Source: Cytophagales bacterium (GTDB lineage Bacteria; Bacteroidota; Bacteroidia; Cytophagales; Microscillaceae). Taken from it: DNA of 64,000 nt. The DNA is taken from assembly GCA_004293905.1 (NCBI GenBank), contig RDZE01000026.1, positions 1 to 64,000 on the forward strand, given 5' to 3'. This document shows positions 27,034 to 35,790 of this stretch, in pieces. Each line of letters begins with the position of its first letter. Position 1 is the stretch's first letter. The translations under genes were made by a program, and so were the position numbers. Below the pieces are notes generated by a model. That model was not told the origin of the DNA and ran no database searches. It saw nothing but the letters and a program-made list of their open reading frames with translations.

Positions 27034-27906
27034 TTAATCAATAAATCTTTTGAGTATAGGTTTATAATTGTCTATTCGTCTATCACGAAGGAAGGGCCAA
27101 TGAGTGCGGTAGTAGTCTACTTTTTCTAAATCTAAGGTTTCTATGTGTGTGGTTTCGTCTTGGTGTGGGGCTTGGTAGAGTACAGTCCCCATTGGATTAG
27201 CCACGAAAGAACCTCCCCAAAAAAGCATATCTCCTTCTGTGCCCACTCTATTGACTGAAACAACAAAAACACCATTCGCAACGGCATGGCTTCTTTGTAT
27301 GGTTTGCCATGCTTGGTATTGTTCTTCGTTGGTGGCTTCATCTTGGTGCATAGCCCAACCGATAGCAGTAGGGTAAAAGAGTATTTCAGCACCCATAAGG
27401 CTTGTAATGCGGGCGGCTTCTGGATACCATTGATCCCAACAAATTAGTACTCCAATGGTGGCAAAACGTGTTTTGAAGATTTTATAACCTGTGTCGCCGG
27501 GCGTAAAGTAAAATTTTTCGTAGTAGCCGGGGTCATCGGGTATATGGCTTTTACGATACATGCCCAAGTACTGACCATCGGCATCAATGACAGCAGTCGT
27601 GTTATGATAAAGCCCTTCTGCACGTTTCTCGAACAATGATGCAATAATCACTACTTCTAATTCTTTGGCTAATGCTCGAAAATGATGAGTGCTCTCGCCT
27701 TCAGGAATTGCCTCAGCTAAGGCAAAATTATCATGATTTTCAACATCACAAAAATACAAGGAGGCAAACAATTCTTGCAAACAAATGATTTTCGCGCCTT
27801 TTTGTGCTAATTCGCGAATCTTTGCAGTGGCTTTGTTTAAGTTGCTCTTTTTATCAGCCACACAACTCATTTGTACTATACCTATGTTTACTTTTCTATT
27901 TTTCAC
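27034..27906 (-). CDS. aguB: N-carbamoylputrescine amidase
   Basis: 290 residues of the nitrilase superfamily. The catalytic triad is Glu45 (CLQELFASLYFC), Lys119 (MYRKSHIPDD) and Cys156 (GVLICWDQWYPEAAR). The stretch after the Cys (MGAEILFYPTAIGW, then AWQTIQRSHAVANGVFV) is that of the putrescine branch. It hydrolyses N-carbamoylputrescine to putrescine, CO2 and ammonia, the last step of the agmatine route. The partner agmatine deiminase gene (aguA) is not in the window. Confidence 0.95.
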   Translation of the reverse strand: MKNRKVNIGIVQMSCVADKKSNLNKATAKIRELAQKGAKIICLQELFASLYFCDVENHDNFALAEAIPEGESTHHFRALAKELEVVIIASLFEKRAEGLYHNTTAVIDADGQYLGMYRKSHIPDDPGYYEKFYFTPGDTGYKIFKTRFATIGVLICWDQWYPEAARITSLMGAEILFYPTAIGWAMHQDEATNEEQYQAWQTIQRSHAVANGVFVVSVNRVGTEGDMLFWGGSFVANPMGTVLYQAPHQDETTHIETLDLEKVDYYRTHWPFLRDRRIDNYKPILKRFID

Positions 27907-27994
27907 TTTTTTTATTAATTGCTATGATGACAAATTTGAATACAAATGTATATATTTGCACCTTATCTTCAAGACAAATCATTAATAAAATATC

Positions 27995-28561
27995 ATGGAT
28001 TTAAAAGACGTTGCCGCTATATCAGGTAAGCCAGGGCTTTTTAGTATTGTTAAGCCCACAAGAAATGGAATTATTGTAGAAACACTCGATGACAAAAAAG
28101 TAAGAAGCGTGGCAAATGCTTCAAACAGAGTTTCTGTGCTCAAAGAGGTTTCGGTATATACAGAGGATAATGATGGCTCTGTAGCTCTTGAGGACGTTTT
28201 TATGAAGATATATGAGCGTTATCAAGAAAATTTGACCCTTGAGGGCAAAAATAGCACCTCAGAGTTAATGCAATTCATGGAGCAAATTCTCCCCAATTAT
28301 AGCAAAGAAAAAGTATATCCTTCCGATGTGAAGAAACTCATCAATTGGTACCAAGTTTTGGCAAAATATGCCCCCGAAGTATTGAAAAATTTGGGTAAAG
28401 AAACAAAAAAAGAGGAAACAGTAACCCCTACTGAAGAAGCAACTACTACTGAAAAGAAAAAAACAAGTAGCAAAAAGAAAACCACTGAAACTGCTGATAC
28501 AGAAGCAAAAGAACCTACTAAGAAAAAAACCACTAAAAAGAAAAGTACTGACACAGAATAA
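27995..28561 (+). CDS. DUF5606 protein with lysine-rich tail
   Basis: 188 residues. Residues 1-130 form the DUF5606 domain (DLKDVAAISGKPGLF, TLDDKKVRSVANASNRVSVL, YPSDVKKLINWYQVLAKYAP). From ~135 the tail is low-complexity Lys/Thr/Glu and resembles histone-like or nucleic-acid-binding tails. Function unknown. A TATATTTG box at 27951-27958 is the probable -7 element; a -33 at normal spacing is not clear. The next gene, kdsB, starts 11 bases after the stop. Confidence 0.88.
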   Translation: MDLKDVAAISGKPGLFSIVKPTRNGIIVETLDDKKVRSVANASNRVSVLKEVSVYTEDNDGSVALEDVFMKIYERYQENLTLEGKNSTSELMQFMEQILPNYSKEKVYPSDVKKLINWYQVLAKYAPEVLKNLGKETKKEETVTPTEEATTTEKKKTSSKKKTTETADTEAKEPTKKKTTKKKSTDTE

Positions 28562-28572
28562 GTTGCTCACAG

Positions 28573-29328
28573 ATGATGAAGAAAAAAATAGTAGGTATCA
28601 TACCCTCACGTTATGACTCTACGCGCTTGCCCGGTAAGGCATTGGTAGATATTGGAGGAAAAACAATGATACAACGTGTTTATGAACAAGCACTCAAAGC
28701 CAAATATTTAGACAAAGTAGTCGTTGCTACGGATAGTGAGCGTATTTATGAACATATCCAAAGTATAGGAGGTAATGTATTGATGACTGCCACTACGCAC
28801 CGCAATGGCACTGAAAGATGTGCAGAAGTAGCCCAAAAGTTAGGACATGAGTTTCAGGTAGCCATCAATATACAAGGTGATGAGCCATTTATAGACCCTC
28901 AACAAATAGATTTAATCGGAGAGCTTTTTGAAGATGACGAAACAGAAATTGCTACTTTGATTAAGAAAATAGAAGTAGCCGAGCAAATTTTTGATGAAAA
29001 AGAAGCCAAAGTTGTTTTCAATCGAAATATGGAAGCCATTTATTTTAGCCGTAGTGCTATTCCATTTTTAAATGGCGTACCTATGAAAAATTGGTTCAAA
29101 AAGCAGGATTATTATAAACATTTAGGCATTTATGGTTTTCAGACATCAATTTTATCAGAAATAGCAGAGTTACCACCTTCAGCATTAGAATTGAGCGAAG
29201 GATTGGAACAATTGCGTTGGTTAGATTACTATAGTATCCGTGTGGCTGTGAGTGCTACTGATACTTTAGCTATTGACACCCCCGAAGATCTGAAGAAAGT
29301 AGAAGCCTATTTAAAGAAAATTAATTAG
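28573..29328 (+). CDS. kdsB: 3-deoxy-manno-octulosonate cytidylyltransferase
   Basis: 251 residues. The nucleotidyltransferase start IVGIIPSRYDSTRLPGKAL (~5-23), the NIQGDEPFIDPQQI box (~98-111) and the IDTPEDLKKVEAY ending are diagnostic for KdsB. It makes CMP-KDO, the activated sugar of lipopolysaccharide inner core, in the cytoplasm. The start may be Met1 or Met2. Its 3' end overlaps the convergent DUF6089 gene by 8 bases. Confidence 0.97.
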   Translation: MMKKKIVGIIPSRYDSTRLPGKALVDIGGKTMIQRVYEQALKAKYLDKVVVATDSERIYEHIQSIGGNVLMTATTHRNGTERCAEVAQKLGHEFQVAINIQGDEPFIDPQQIDLIGELFEDDETEIATLIKKIEVAEQIFDEKEAKVVFNRNMEAIYFSRSAIPFLNGVPMKNWFKKQDYYKHLGIYGFQTSILSEIAELPPSALELSEGLEQLRWLDYYSIRVAVSATDTLAIDTPEDLKKVEAYLKKIN

Positions 29329-30046
29329 GTATTTTGATAGGACAAGCACTGGCTTTTTTGAACATCACAAAAGCTACATTGACAGATGTATAAAAAAACA
29401 TGTCAGTATCATTAGGATTACCTGTGTAGTAACGTGCATTGCGCGAACCGGGTGCAGCTAAGTTTACTTCCATACCTACATCATCTAAAAAGTCAGTGAA
29501 AGTCCACCGTGCGCCAAACTCTACCCCAATGTTCATTTTAGAGCCCGCATAAAATTTAGCTCCTACTCCAAAAGGGATAGAAAAGGTAAATAAGCCATAA
29601 GTAGGTCGTATATTTTGTCCGGGATCCATACGAAAACCAGAAAGCCCCGCAAATAGGTAAGGAGTCCAAAGGTATTCTGATTTTTTGACATCGCGCCCCA
29701 TATCAAAGAAGTTATACTCAACTACTGCTGCAAGTTCTATGATAGTGGTTTTGAAACTGTGGTTGCGTGCTAATGCAAAAGCATCATTAGAACGACTATC
29801 ATCGGCAACTACACGCCCAAATAAAAAATTACCCCTAAAACTCCAAGCAGGGTTGGCAGAGTTGCGTCTGAAAAAAGCACTGACACCAAAACTTGGCTGT
29901 GTAAGGTTAATAATAGGTGCTAACTCACCTCTATAATGCATCGCTCCTACTCCTATTCCTAACTCATTGTGGGCTTCTTGAGCTTGTAAGGGTTGTACTG
30001 TTTGCAAAAAAATGAATATTGTAAGTATTGAGAAAATCTTTTTCAT
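29321..30046 (-). CDS. DUF6089 outer-membrane beta-barrel protein (copy 1)
   Basis: 241 residues with a signal peptide (FSILTIFIFLQTVQPLQA, then QEA). The mature part begins with the family's LGIGVGAMHYRGEL and continues as an eight-to-ten-strand barrel (alternating hydrophobic strands, PFGVGAKFYAG, VEFGARWTFTDFLDDV). Some relatives are PorG-like components of gliding/type IX secretion; others are unassigned. It follows another DUF6089 gene by 27 bases in the same direction. Confidence 0.85.
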   Translation of the reverse strand: MKKIFSILTIFIFLQTVQPLQAQEAHNELGIGVGAMHYRGELAPIINLTQPSFGVSAFFRRNSANPAWSFRGNFLFGRVVADDSRSNDAFALARNHSFKTTIIELAAVVEYNFFDMGRDVKKSEYLWTPYLFAGLSGFRMDPGQNIRPTYGLFTFSIPFGVGAKFYAGSKMNIGVEFGARWTFTDFLDDVGMEVNLAAPGSRNARYYTGNPNDTDMFFYTSVNVAFVMFKKASACPIKIPN

Positions 30047-30073
30047 GCTTCTTAGTATTTTTATATTTTTTTA

Positions 30074-31081
30074 TTAGAATCTGTATCCCTTTCTCATCAT
30101 ACCGGGCATAGGACAGAGAGGTTTAGGATTGAGTATGTAATTGATATGAAAAGCAGTAAAGAGGTACACATCGGGTAAAGGGTTTCCGCGTTGGTCGCCT
30201 TTTTGCCCAAAACCTGCAAAGGTAGGTTCTACTCTCCCATCGCGGGTGATGTAGGAGGTTTGCCCTACAATACTAAGTAGTCTATCGCGCTCGCCTACTC
30301 TTGAATTGCCATTGAGAGCTTCATTTACTTCCATAGTTCTATTAGCCATTGCCCTTGTGAGGTCGTCTAAATCATTAGGGTCGGCATAGCTTTTACTTAC
30401 ATCATCTATATAATCGGTAAAAGTGTATCGCATACCCATTTCGAAGGAGAATACCCATCTTGAGTTTTTATGCAAGCGATATTGCGCTCCAATACCAAAA
30501 GGGATAGCAACTTGCCATTTAGAATATTTTTTATCATAGCCCTCTCTTCCTTGCCCTTCTGTTCCTAAGGGTTGCAATTCTACCCATTCTTGCCCAAATT
30601 CTGTGGGTGTTCTTGCTTTGGGATTATGGTAAAAAACGCCCCCTCCTATCATAATATAAGGGTGCAAAATAGAAGCATTTTTGAGTTTAAACTCATGAAC
30701 TATATAACTAAAAGAAAGTGAAAACTCATATACATCGTTTCGGAAGTGGGAATTTCTGATGTATCGGTAGCGGTGTTGGTCATCGTTAGGGTTAGCTGCC
30801 GTGAAGTCGTCTCCTTGCAATCGTGCCCAAACCAATCCGAGTCTGAGATTTACACGCCTTGTGGAGCCTATTGTGTTAGTAAAATTAAGTCCGAAGCTTG
30901 GTCTTGTGAATCTGATTTCGGTGCTTACATATTGCGCTAAGGGGTTAAGGTCGCCGAAGTAATTGGCTATGCCTGCTTGAAAGCCAATGGTTCTTTCTTG
31001 GCGATAGTTTTGTGCCTTAGAGGGTGTATATATGTTAAAAAGCAGGATACTAAACCCTATTATTTTGATTACACTTTTCAT
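30074..31081 (-). CDS. DUF6089 outer-membrane beta-barrel protein (copy 2)
   Basis: About 335 residues from the ATG at 31081, chosen because it gives a clean signal peptide (MKSVIKIIGFSILLFNIYTP, cleavage before QNYRQ); the longer frame to 31132 would overlap nadK. The barrel is like copy 1, with FQAGIANYFGDL at the start and FEMGMRYTFTDYIDDVS near residue ~225. An extra loop region (~245-310) makes it longer. It lies 26 bases downstream of nadK, an arrangement common in this phylum. Confidence 0.85.
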   Translation of the reverse strand: MKSVIKIIGFSILLFNIYTPSKAQNYRQERTIGFQAGIANYFGDLNPLAQYVSTEIRFTRPSFGLNFTNTIGSTRRVNLRLGLVWARLQGDDFTAANPNDDQHRYRYIRNSHFRNDVYEFSLSFSYIVHEFKLKNASILHPYIMIGGGVFYHNPKARTPTEFGQEWVELQPLGTEGQGREGYDKKYSKWQVAIPFGIGAQYRLHKNSRWVFSFEMGMRYTFTDYIDDVSKSYADPNDLDDLTRAMANRTMEVNEALNGNSRVGERDRLLSIVGQTSYITRDGRVEPTFAGFGQKGDQRGNPLPDVYLFTAFHINYILNPKPLCPMPGMMRKGYRF

Positions 31082-31107
31082 AGATATATTTGTTAAATAC
31101 TTGAGCG

Positions 31108-31989
31108 TTAATTTCTGGCATCTAAGCCCCAATTTAGTTTATTTCTTAGAGTATCCCAAAAATTTTCTTCTTTTAGTTTTACCAATTTGGTTTTAAATTT
31201 TTCTTTTTTCACTGCTATTTGCACAGTGTTATCTATTACATAAGAGCGCGAATCTAAGGAGACCAAAAAATTCTTGCTTCTTCCCTCTATGGTGAAAGAG
31301 ATGACACAATCGTCTGACACGATAAGAGGTCTTACATTGAGGTTATGTGGGCTTACTGGTGAGATGATGAAGTTATTTGAACTTGGCATCACTACGGGTC
31401 CTCCACAGCTCAATGAGTATCCTGTTGAACCTGTTGGGGTAGAAACAATCAATCCATCTGCCCAATAGGAGTTGAGGTATTCGCCATTGATATAGGTGTG
31501 TACTACAATCATAGAGGCGGTATCTCGTTTGGTGATGGTGAAATCGTTGAGTGCAAAATCTAACCCTCCAAATATTTCTTTGTCTGTATAGGCTTTTAAC
31601 AGACTTCTTTCGTCAAAGCTATAATATCCGTTTTCTAAACAGTGAATAGTTCTTCTGATATCGTCTGGGGAGGTGGTGGCTAAAAACCCTAACCGCCCTA
31701 AATTGATACCTAATACGGGTATTTGTCTATCGGCTATGTGAGTAATGCATTCGAGTAGTGTTCCATCGCCTCCTATACTGAATAAAAAATCTGCCTTTTT
31801 GATGTCATTAGTATAAGGTTGGTAGGTTTCGTATTCAGGTAGTATTATATTTTCTTTTTCTTTTAGCTGCTCGTAGAAATGTGTGGAAAGTAGTAATGAA
31901 GCATCTTTTTGCTTTATGACTTCAAACATTTCGTTGAGAAAAGGCAGTGCTTTGTCTTGAAAATTTTTGGCGTGTACTGCAATTCTCAT
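31108..31989 (-). CDS. nadK: NAD kinase
   Basis: 293 residues. The GGDGT motif with catalytic Asp75 lies in FSIGGDGTLLE, followed by GINLGRLGFLAT, and the second substrate loop WADGLIVSTPTGSTGYSLS. It phosphorylates NAD to NADP in the cytoplasm. It lies between a CBS-domain gene upstream (32061-32726) and two barrel genes downstream, all leftward. Confidence 0.97.
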   Translation of the reverse strand: MRIAVHAKNFQDKALPFLNEMFEVIKQKDASLLLSTHFYEQLKEKENIILPEYETYQPYTNDIKKADFLFSIGGDGTLLECITHIADRQIPVLGINLGRLGFLATTSPDDIRRTIHCLENGYYSFDERSLLKAYTDKEIFGGLDFALNDFTITKRDTASMIVVHTYINGEYLNSYWADGLIVSTPTGSTGYSLSCGGPVVMPSSNNFIISPVSPHNLNVRPLIVSDDCVISFTIEGRSKNFLVSLDSRSYVIDNTVQIAVKKEKFKTKLVKLKEENFWDTLRNKLNWGLDARN

Positions 31990-32060
31990 GATTACTTTAC
32001 TTAGCTTGAAATGAAACGTTTTTTTATATTTTTTATTATGACTGCGAAGTGTTTTTTTTT

Positions 32061-32726
32061 TTAAATATTGAGGTATTTAAGTAGCATTTCTAAGCGTTCT
32101 TTGTCTGTATCTACACTATCATTGGTTTGGAATTTGGCGATGATTTGGTAGCCAAATCTTTCAAAAGTAGCAATGATACGGCTGAGGTCTAAGACGTTGG
32201 TTTTGATGGTAACGTTTATTTTGTTTTTATCTTGGCTATTTTGGTTAATGTAGGTACTAAGTATTTTTGCATTGTTAGATTCTATAAGCCTGCTAATTTC
32301 TGAGAGTGAATAATCACGAGGGTCGAGGAGTAATACCAAGATACCTCCCGGCTCTTGTAGGGCAGTAGAATCGGCAAAAGCAACTAAGGTGTCATTAACG
32401 GTTACGACTCCTAAAAATTGATTGGCTTCGTCCATAATTGCTACTACCTCGACAGCGTGGCTGTTGGCTAATTTGAGTATTTCGTAGAAGTGTTGATGGT
32501 AGTAGGCTTTTACTTCTGGTGCTATCAGGGGCAAATCGGCTACTATGTGTTGGTTATCTGTTTTAGCAAAGATGAGTTCTTCACTTACCAAACCTTTGTA
32601 TTGGTTATTTTCAACTACAGGGAGTTGGCTAATTTTGAGTTCTTCCATCCATTTGAGGGCTTTTTCCAAGCTATCAGTAGTTTTTAGGGGAGGAATCATT
32701 TGGTTGATAAGTTCTTCGGCTGTCAT
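32061..32726 (-). CDS. CBS-domain protein
   Basis: 221 residues: two CBS motifs (~5-65 and ~75-135; KISQLPVVENNQYKGLVSEE and VVAIMDEANQFLGVVTVND), then a C-terminal ACT-like region (~140-215). CBS pairs usually bind adenine nucleotides and regulate a partner. It is 71 bases upstream of nadK, so a regulatory tie to nucleotide or NAD(P) status is a reasonable guess but not shown. Confidence 0.9.
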   Translation of the reverse strand: MTAEELINQMIPPLKTTDSLEKALKWMEELKISQLPVVENNQYKGLVSEELIFAKTDNQHIVADLPLIAPEVKAYYHQHFYEILKLANSHAVEVVAIMDEANQFLGVVTVNDTLVAFADSTALQEPGGILVLLLDPRDYSLSEISRLIESNNAKILSTYINQNSQDKNKINVTIKTNVLDLSRIIATFERFGYQIIAKFQTNDSVDTDKERLEMLLKYLNI

Positions 32727-32791
32727 ACTTTAAGATAAGGTAATTGAAATGATATATATAATGTAATAAACGTTCTCTAAGAACTAATGTT

Positions 32792-33556
32792 TTAGGGGTT
32801 TGTTTGTAACCACTCGTTCATAATGGTGTTAAATTTATCGGGGTGTTCCATCATAGGTGCATGGCAGCAGTAGTCTATGAATCTAAGAGTAGAGTTTGGG
32901 ATGAGGCGGTTGAAATCGTGGGCTACTACAGGTGGTGTAATGGTGTCATTGAGTCCCCAAACAAGAAGTGTAGGAATGGTGATTTTTGACAATTCGGAAG
33001 CCATATTGTGTCGTTGTGCAGATTTGGCTATCGCGACAATATTAAGACACTTGGGTATGCTATTGGTGATATTGAATACTTCGTCTATGAGGTCTTTAGT
33101 AGCTGTTTGGGGGTAGTAAAAGGTATATTCTACGCGTTCTTTGATGTAGTCATAGCTTCCACGTTTGGGATAAGAGCCGCCCATAGCACTTTCGAAAAGC
33201 CCAGAACTGCCTGTAAGTACTAATTTTTTTACATTTTGAGGGTTACGAAGCGTGTACATCAGTGCCAAATGCCCCCCTAAAGAATTACCTAACAAGATGA
33301 GTTGATGAAGGTTCTTGAATTGAACAAACTCTTCGATAAAGGTAGTGAGAGTTTCTAAGCCTGCTTTTCTTACGGGCATTTCATAGATAGGCATCATGGG
33401 AACTACAATTCGGTATTTTTGCGAAAATTGATTGATAACACTTTCCCAATTGCTGAGTGCGCCAAATAAACCATGCAACAACAACATTGTTTCGCCTTGA
33501 GGATTACCCGCATCTATGAATTTATAGTTTCCTTCGGTTTGAATAATTAAGCTCAT
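32792..33556 (-). CDS. Alpha/beta hydrolase
   Basis: 254 residues with an oxyanion segment LLHGLFGALSNWE (~27-39), the nucleophile elbow GNSLGG (Ser in LLGNSLGGHLA), the acid in VWGLNDTITPP and the His in YCCHAPMMEHPD. The substrate cannot be told. It heads the leftward series hydrolase-CBS-nadK-DUF6089-DUF6089 and is divergent from the LRR lipoprotein gene. Confidence 0.9.
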   Translation of the reverse strand: MSLIIQTEGNYKFIDAGNPQGETMLLLHGLFGALSNWESVINQFSQKYRIVVPMMPIYEMPVRKAGLETLTTFIEEFVQFKNLHQLILLGNSLGGHLALMYTLRNPQNVKKLVLTGSSGLFESAMGGSYPKRGSYDYIKERVEYTFYYPQTATKDLIDEVFNITNSIPKCLNIVAIAKSAQRHNMASELSKITIPTLLVWGLNDTITPPVVAHDFNRLIPNSTLRFIDYCCHAPMMEHPDKFNTIMNEWLQTNP

Positions 33557-33609
33557 GTTTTTTAAATCGCTTTTTTACAAAGGTAAAAAAAAAACTAAAA
33601 ACCATATCA

Positions 33610-33640
33610 TTGGGCATAAAAAACTTTTTTCATACCTTTG
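33610..33640 (+). promoter_or_regulatory. Promoter of the LRR lipoprotein gene
   Basis: TTG at 33610-33612 and TACCTTTG at 33633-33640 are 20 bases apart. The GTG start at 33666 leaves a leader of about 20 bases, consistent with the weak ribosome-binding sites of this phylum. Confidence 0.75.
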
Positions 33641-33665
33641 CAGTAGATAAAAATTATAAATTATT

Positions 33666-34349
33666 GTGAAAAAACTGATTTTTCTACTGCTTTATGGGGC
33701 TTTTTTGGGTTGGGGATTTGCTTGCAAACAATCATCGAACGATGAGGCAATTATTACGAATACGCTTAGCGAACAGGAATCGCGGAAGATTACTTATTTT
33801 ACTCTGGAAGAGGCACTGAAAAGTCCTCAAAAGGTGTATAAATTGAGTCTTACGGGGAATGATTTGACGGCTTTGCCTACCTCTATTGGCACATTGAGCA
33901 ATTTGGAGGAGTTAAATTTATCGGGGAATCAGTTACGCGTATTACCACAAGAAATTAAAAAATTAAAAAAATTAAAAAAAATATATTTGGGCGATAATCC
34001 CAATCTCGATTTGGCTCAAATTTTGGCTATTTTAGGTCATTTGCCTGCTTTAGAATATCTTAACCTTTACAATGCACACTTAGAAGATATGCCTAAGGAA
34101 TTGGGCTTATTGGTGCATTTGAAAGAACTGCAATTGGCAAATAATCAACTTAAAACACTCCCTATGGAGGTTGAACATCTTCAAAAATTATTGGTTTTGA
34201 ACCTAAACAAAAATCAAATTCATGAGTTCCCTCTTAGTATTAAAAACCTTACACAACTCAAAACAATTCATTTGAAAGATAACCCTCAGAATGAGATAGA
34301 GCAGGCACGTGTTACTGAACTATTGCCTGATGCTCAAGTTATTTTTTAA
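33666..34349 (+). CDS. Leucine-rich-repeat lipoprotein
   Basis: 227 residues from a GTG at 33666. The lipobox (GFAC) in the leader KLIFLLLYGAFLGWGFACKQ makes it a lipoprotein. From ~residue 60 there are about six LRR units of the bacterial kind (LSLTGNDLTALPTSIGTLSN, LNLSGNQLRVLPQEIKKL and so on), closed by a last NPQNEIEQARV unit. LRR domains bind partner proteins; the partner is unknown. Codons for Lys and Leu give runs such as ATTAAAAAA, but the frame is intact. It begins a four-gene rightward series. Confidence 0.9.
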   Translation: MKKLIFLLLYGAFLGWGFACKQSSNDEAIITNTLSEQESRKITYFTLEEALKSPQKVYKLSLTGNDLTALPTSIGTLSNLEELNLSGNQLRVLPQEIKKLKKLKKIYLGDNPNLDLAQILAILGHLPALEYLNLYNAHLEDMPKELGLLVHLKELQLANNQLKTLPMEVEHLQKLLVLNLNKNQIHEFPLSIKNLTQLKTIHLKDNPQNEIEQARVTELLPDAQVIF

Positions 34350-34370
34350 TGGTCTAAAATCTTAACTCTT

Positions 34371-34997
34371 ATGGCAGCTACACTCCTAAAAATACACCCC
34401 AAGAACCCTGAAAGTCGTAAGATTAATACTGTAGTGGATTGTATTAGAGATGGGGGCGTTGTGATTTATCCTACAGATACTGTGTATGGTATCGGTTGTG
34501 ATATTCACCAAGCAAGAGCAGTAGAGCGCATTAGTAAAATTAAAGGTTTAGACCCACGCAAATATTTGTTTTCATTCATTTGCCACGATCTTAGCCATAT
34601 TGCTGAATATGCTTCGGTGGAAGACCAAGTATTTAAGATTATGAAAAAAGCCTTGCCGGGTGCTTTTACTTTTATACTCAAAGCAAGTAATAAAGTACCC
34701 AAAGTACTGAATAACAACCGTAAAACCGTAGGTATTCGTATTCCTGAACACAATATTCCACGAATGATTGTAGCAGAATTAGGCAACCCTTTTCTTTCTA
34801 CTTCGCTAAAGGAAGAAGATAATGCTATAGAATATAGTACTGACCCTGAGTTGATTTACGAAAGATACCAACATGAGGTTGATTTGGTGGTTGATGGTGG
34901 CATTGGTGGTTATTTGCCCTCTACCATTGTAGATTGTTCGCAGGGTGAAATAGTGGTAGTAAGGAGTGGATTGGGCGACTTTACGCCTTTTTTATAA
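34371..34997 (+). CDS. YrdC/Sua5-family protein (threonylcarbamoyl-AMP synthase type)
   Basis: 208 residues, one YrdC domain. It has the GGVVIYPTDTVYGIGCD start (~29-45), the KIKGLDPRKYLFSF block and the PGAFTFILKAS and RIPEH blocks, and ends with VDGGIGGYLPSTIVDC. The family makes threonylcarbamoyl-AMP for the t6A base of tRNA. The form here (like E. coli YciO and its Bacteroidota relatives) may differ in substrate from TsaC. Gap of 21 bases from the LRR gene and 6 to the next. Confidence 0.9.
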   Translation: MAATLLKIHPKNPESRKINTVVDCIRDGGVVIYPTDTVYGIGCDIHQARAVERISKIKGLDPRKYLFSFICHDLSHIAEYASVEDQVFKIMKKALPGAFTFILKASNKVPKVLNNNRKTVGIRIPEHNIPRMIVAELGNPFLSTSLKEEDNAIEYSTDPELIYERYQHEVDLVVDGGIGGYLPSTIVDCSQGEIVVVRSGLGDFTPFL

Positions 34998-35003
34998 AAT
35001 AGT

Positions 35004-35786
35004 ATGATGCAAAAAAATAAAGTGTTATTTTTAGGATTATTTCTTATGCTCTTTTTGGGCGTAGCTCTGCAAAGCTTCGCTCAGGAAACGGAAATAGAAT
35101 GGGTAAGACAAGATAGTATTGATTACTCATCGCCTAAAACTACGCACATGTTAATGTTTGGAATGACTGCTCAGTCTTATTTTTTAGGCGACTTATCGGC
35201 AAGCCCTCAAAAATGGTCTAATGCTTTTCATGTATCTTTGCGTTTTAATCGAAAAGAGCGCGTTAATGGTTGTTTGTATTTAGGCGTAGGTTTTATCACG
35301 GCTGAAAATATTTTTTATAAAGTGGGTTTGCCCGCAGAGCGAAAACTTCCCAATACTTTTTTTCGGACTGAAATGCTCAATTTTGTAGGCGAACTTCATT
35401 ATAACATCATTAAAAGAAGAAATTTTGCCTTTTATGTAGGGCAGGGCATTGGTTTATCGCGTTTTGTGGTATATGATAAAGACGGCAATCCATTGAGTAG
35501 TGCTGCTTCAAGCCGTGCGCGAGGTGAGGAATATGGTAATATTACTTTGCTTTTACCTACTTCAGTAGGCGTTTTTTATCTACTGAAAAATGGTTATGGT
35601 GTAGGAGCACAATTGTCTTTGTTCAATCCAATGACTGATTATTTAGATAATATAGGGCAATGGGGAACACAAAGTGGTAATGACAATGTAATGGCGTTGC
35701 GCATTTCAGTGATAGCACCTCTCAAACGGATATTCCCACCAAAAATACCTAATTACACTCATCAACAAGAAGAATCAGCAAAGTAA
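35004..35786 (+). CDS. DUF6089-like outer-membrane barrel protein (copy 3)
   Basis: 260 residues with a signal peptide (hydrophobic core LFLGLFLMLFLGVAL, cleavage after SFA) and a barrel-like mature part (FGMTAQSYFLGDLSASPQKW, LYLGVGFITAENIFYKV, NGYGVGAQLSLFNPMTDYLD). It resembles the DUF6089 barrels at 29321-31081 in the order of blocks, though it is more divergent. The start could be Met1 or Met2 (35004/35007). It lies 6 bases after the YrdC gene and 4 before rfbB. Confidence 0.75.
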   Translation: MMQKNKVLFLGLFLMLFLGVALQSFAQETEIEWVRQDSIDYSSPKTTHMLMFGMTAQSYFLGDLSASPQKWSNAFHVSLRFNRKERVNGCLYLGVGFITAENIFYKVGLPAERKLPNTFFRTEMLNFVGELHYNIIKRRNFAFYVGQGIGLSRFVVYDKDGNPLSSAASSRARGEEYGNITLLLPTSVGVFYLLKNGYGVGAQLSLFNPMTDYLDNIGQWGTQSGNDNVMALRISVIAPLKRIFPPKIPNYTHQQEESAK

Positions 35787-35790
35787 ATTT

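Noticed and set aside
33951..33982. Runs of ATTAAAAAA suggesting a phase-variable repeat
   Set aside because: The frame is intact and the units encode LRR residues (KKLKKLKKI), so the runs follow from Lys/Leu codon use. Kept only as a low-interest note.
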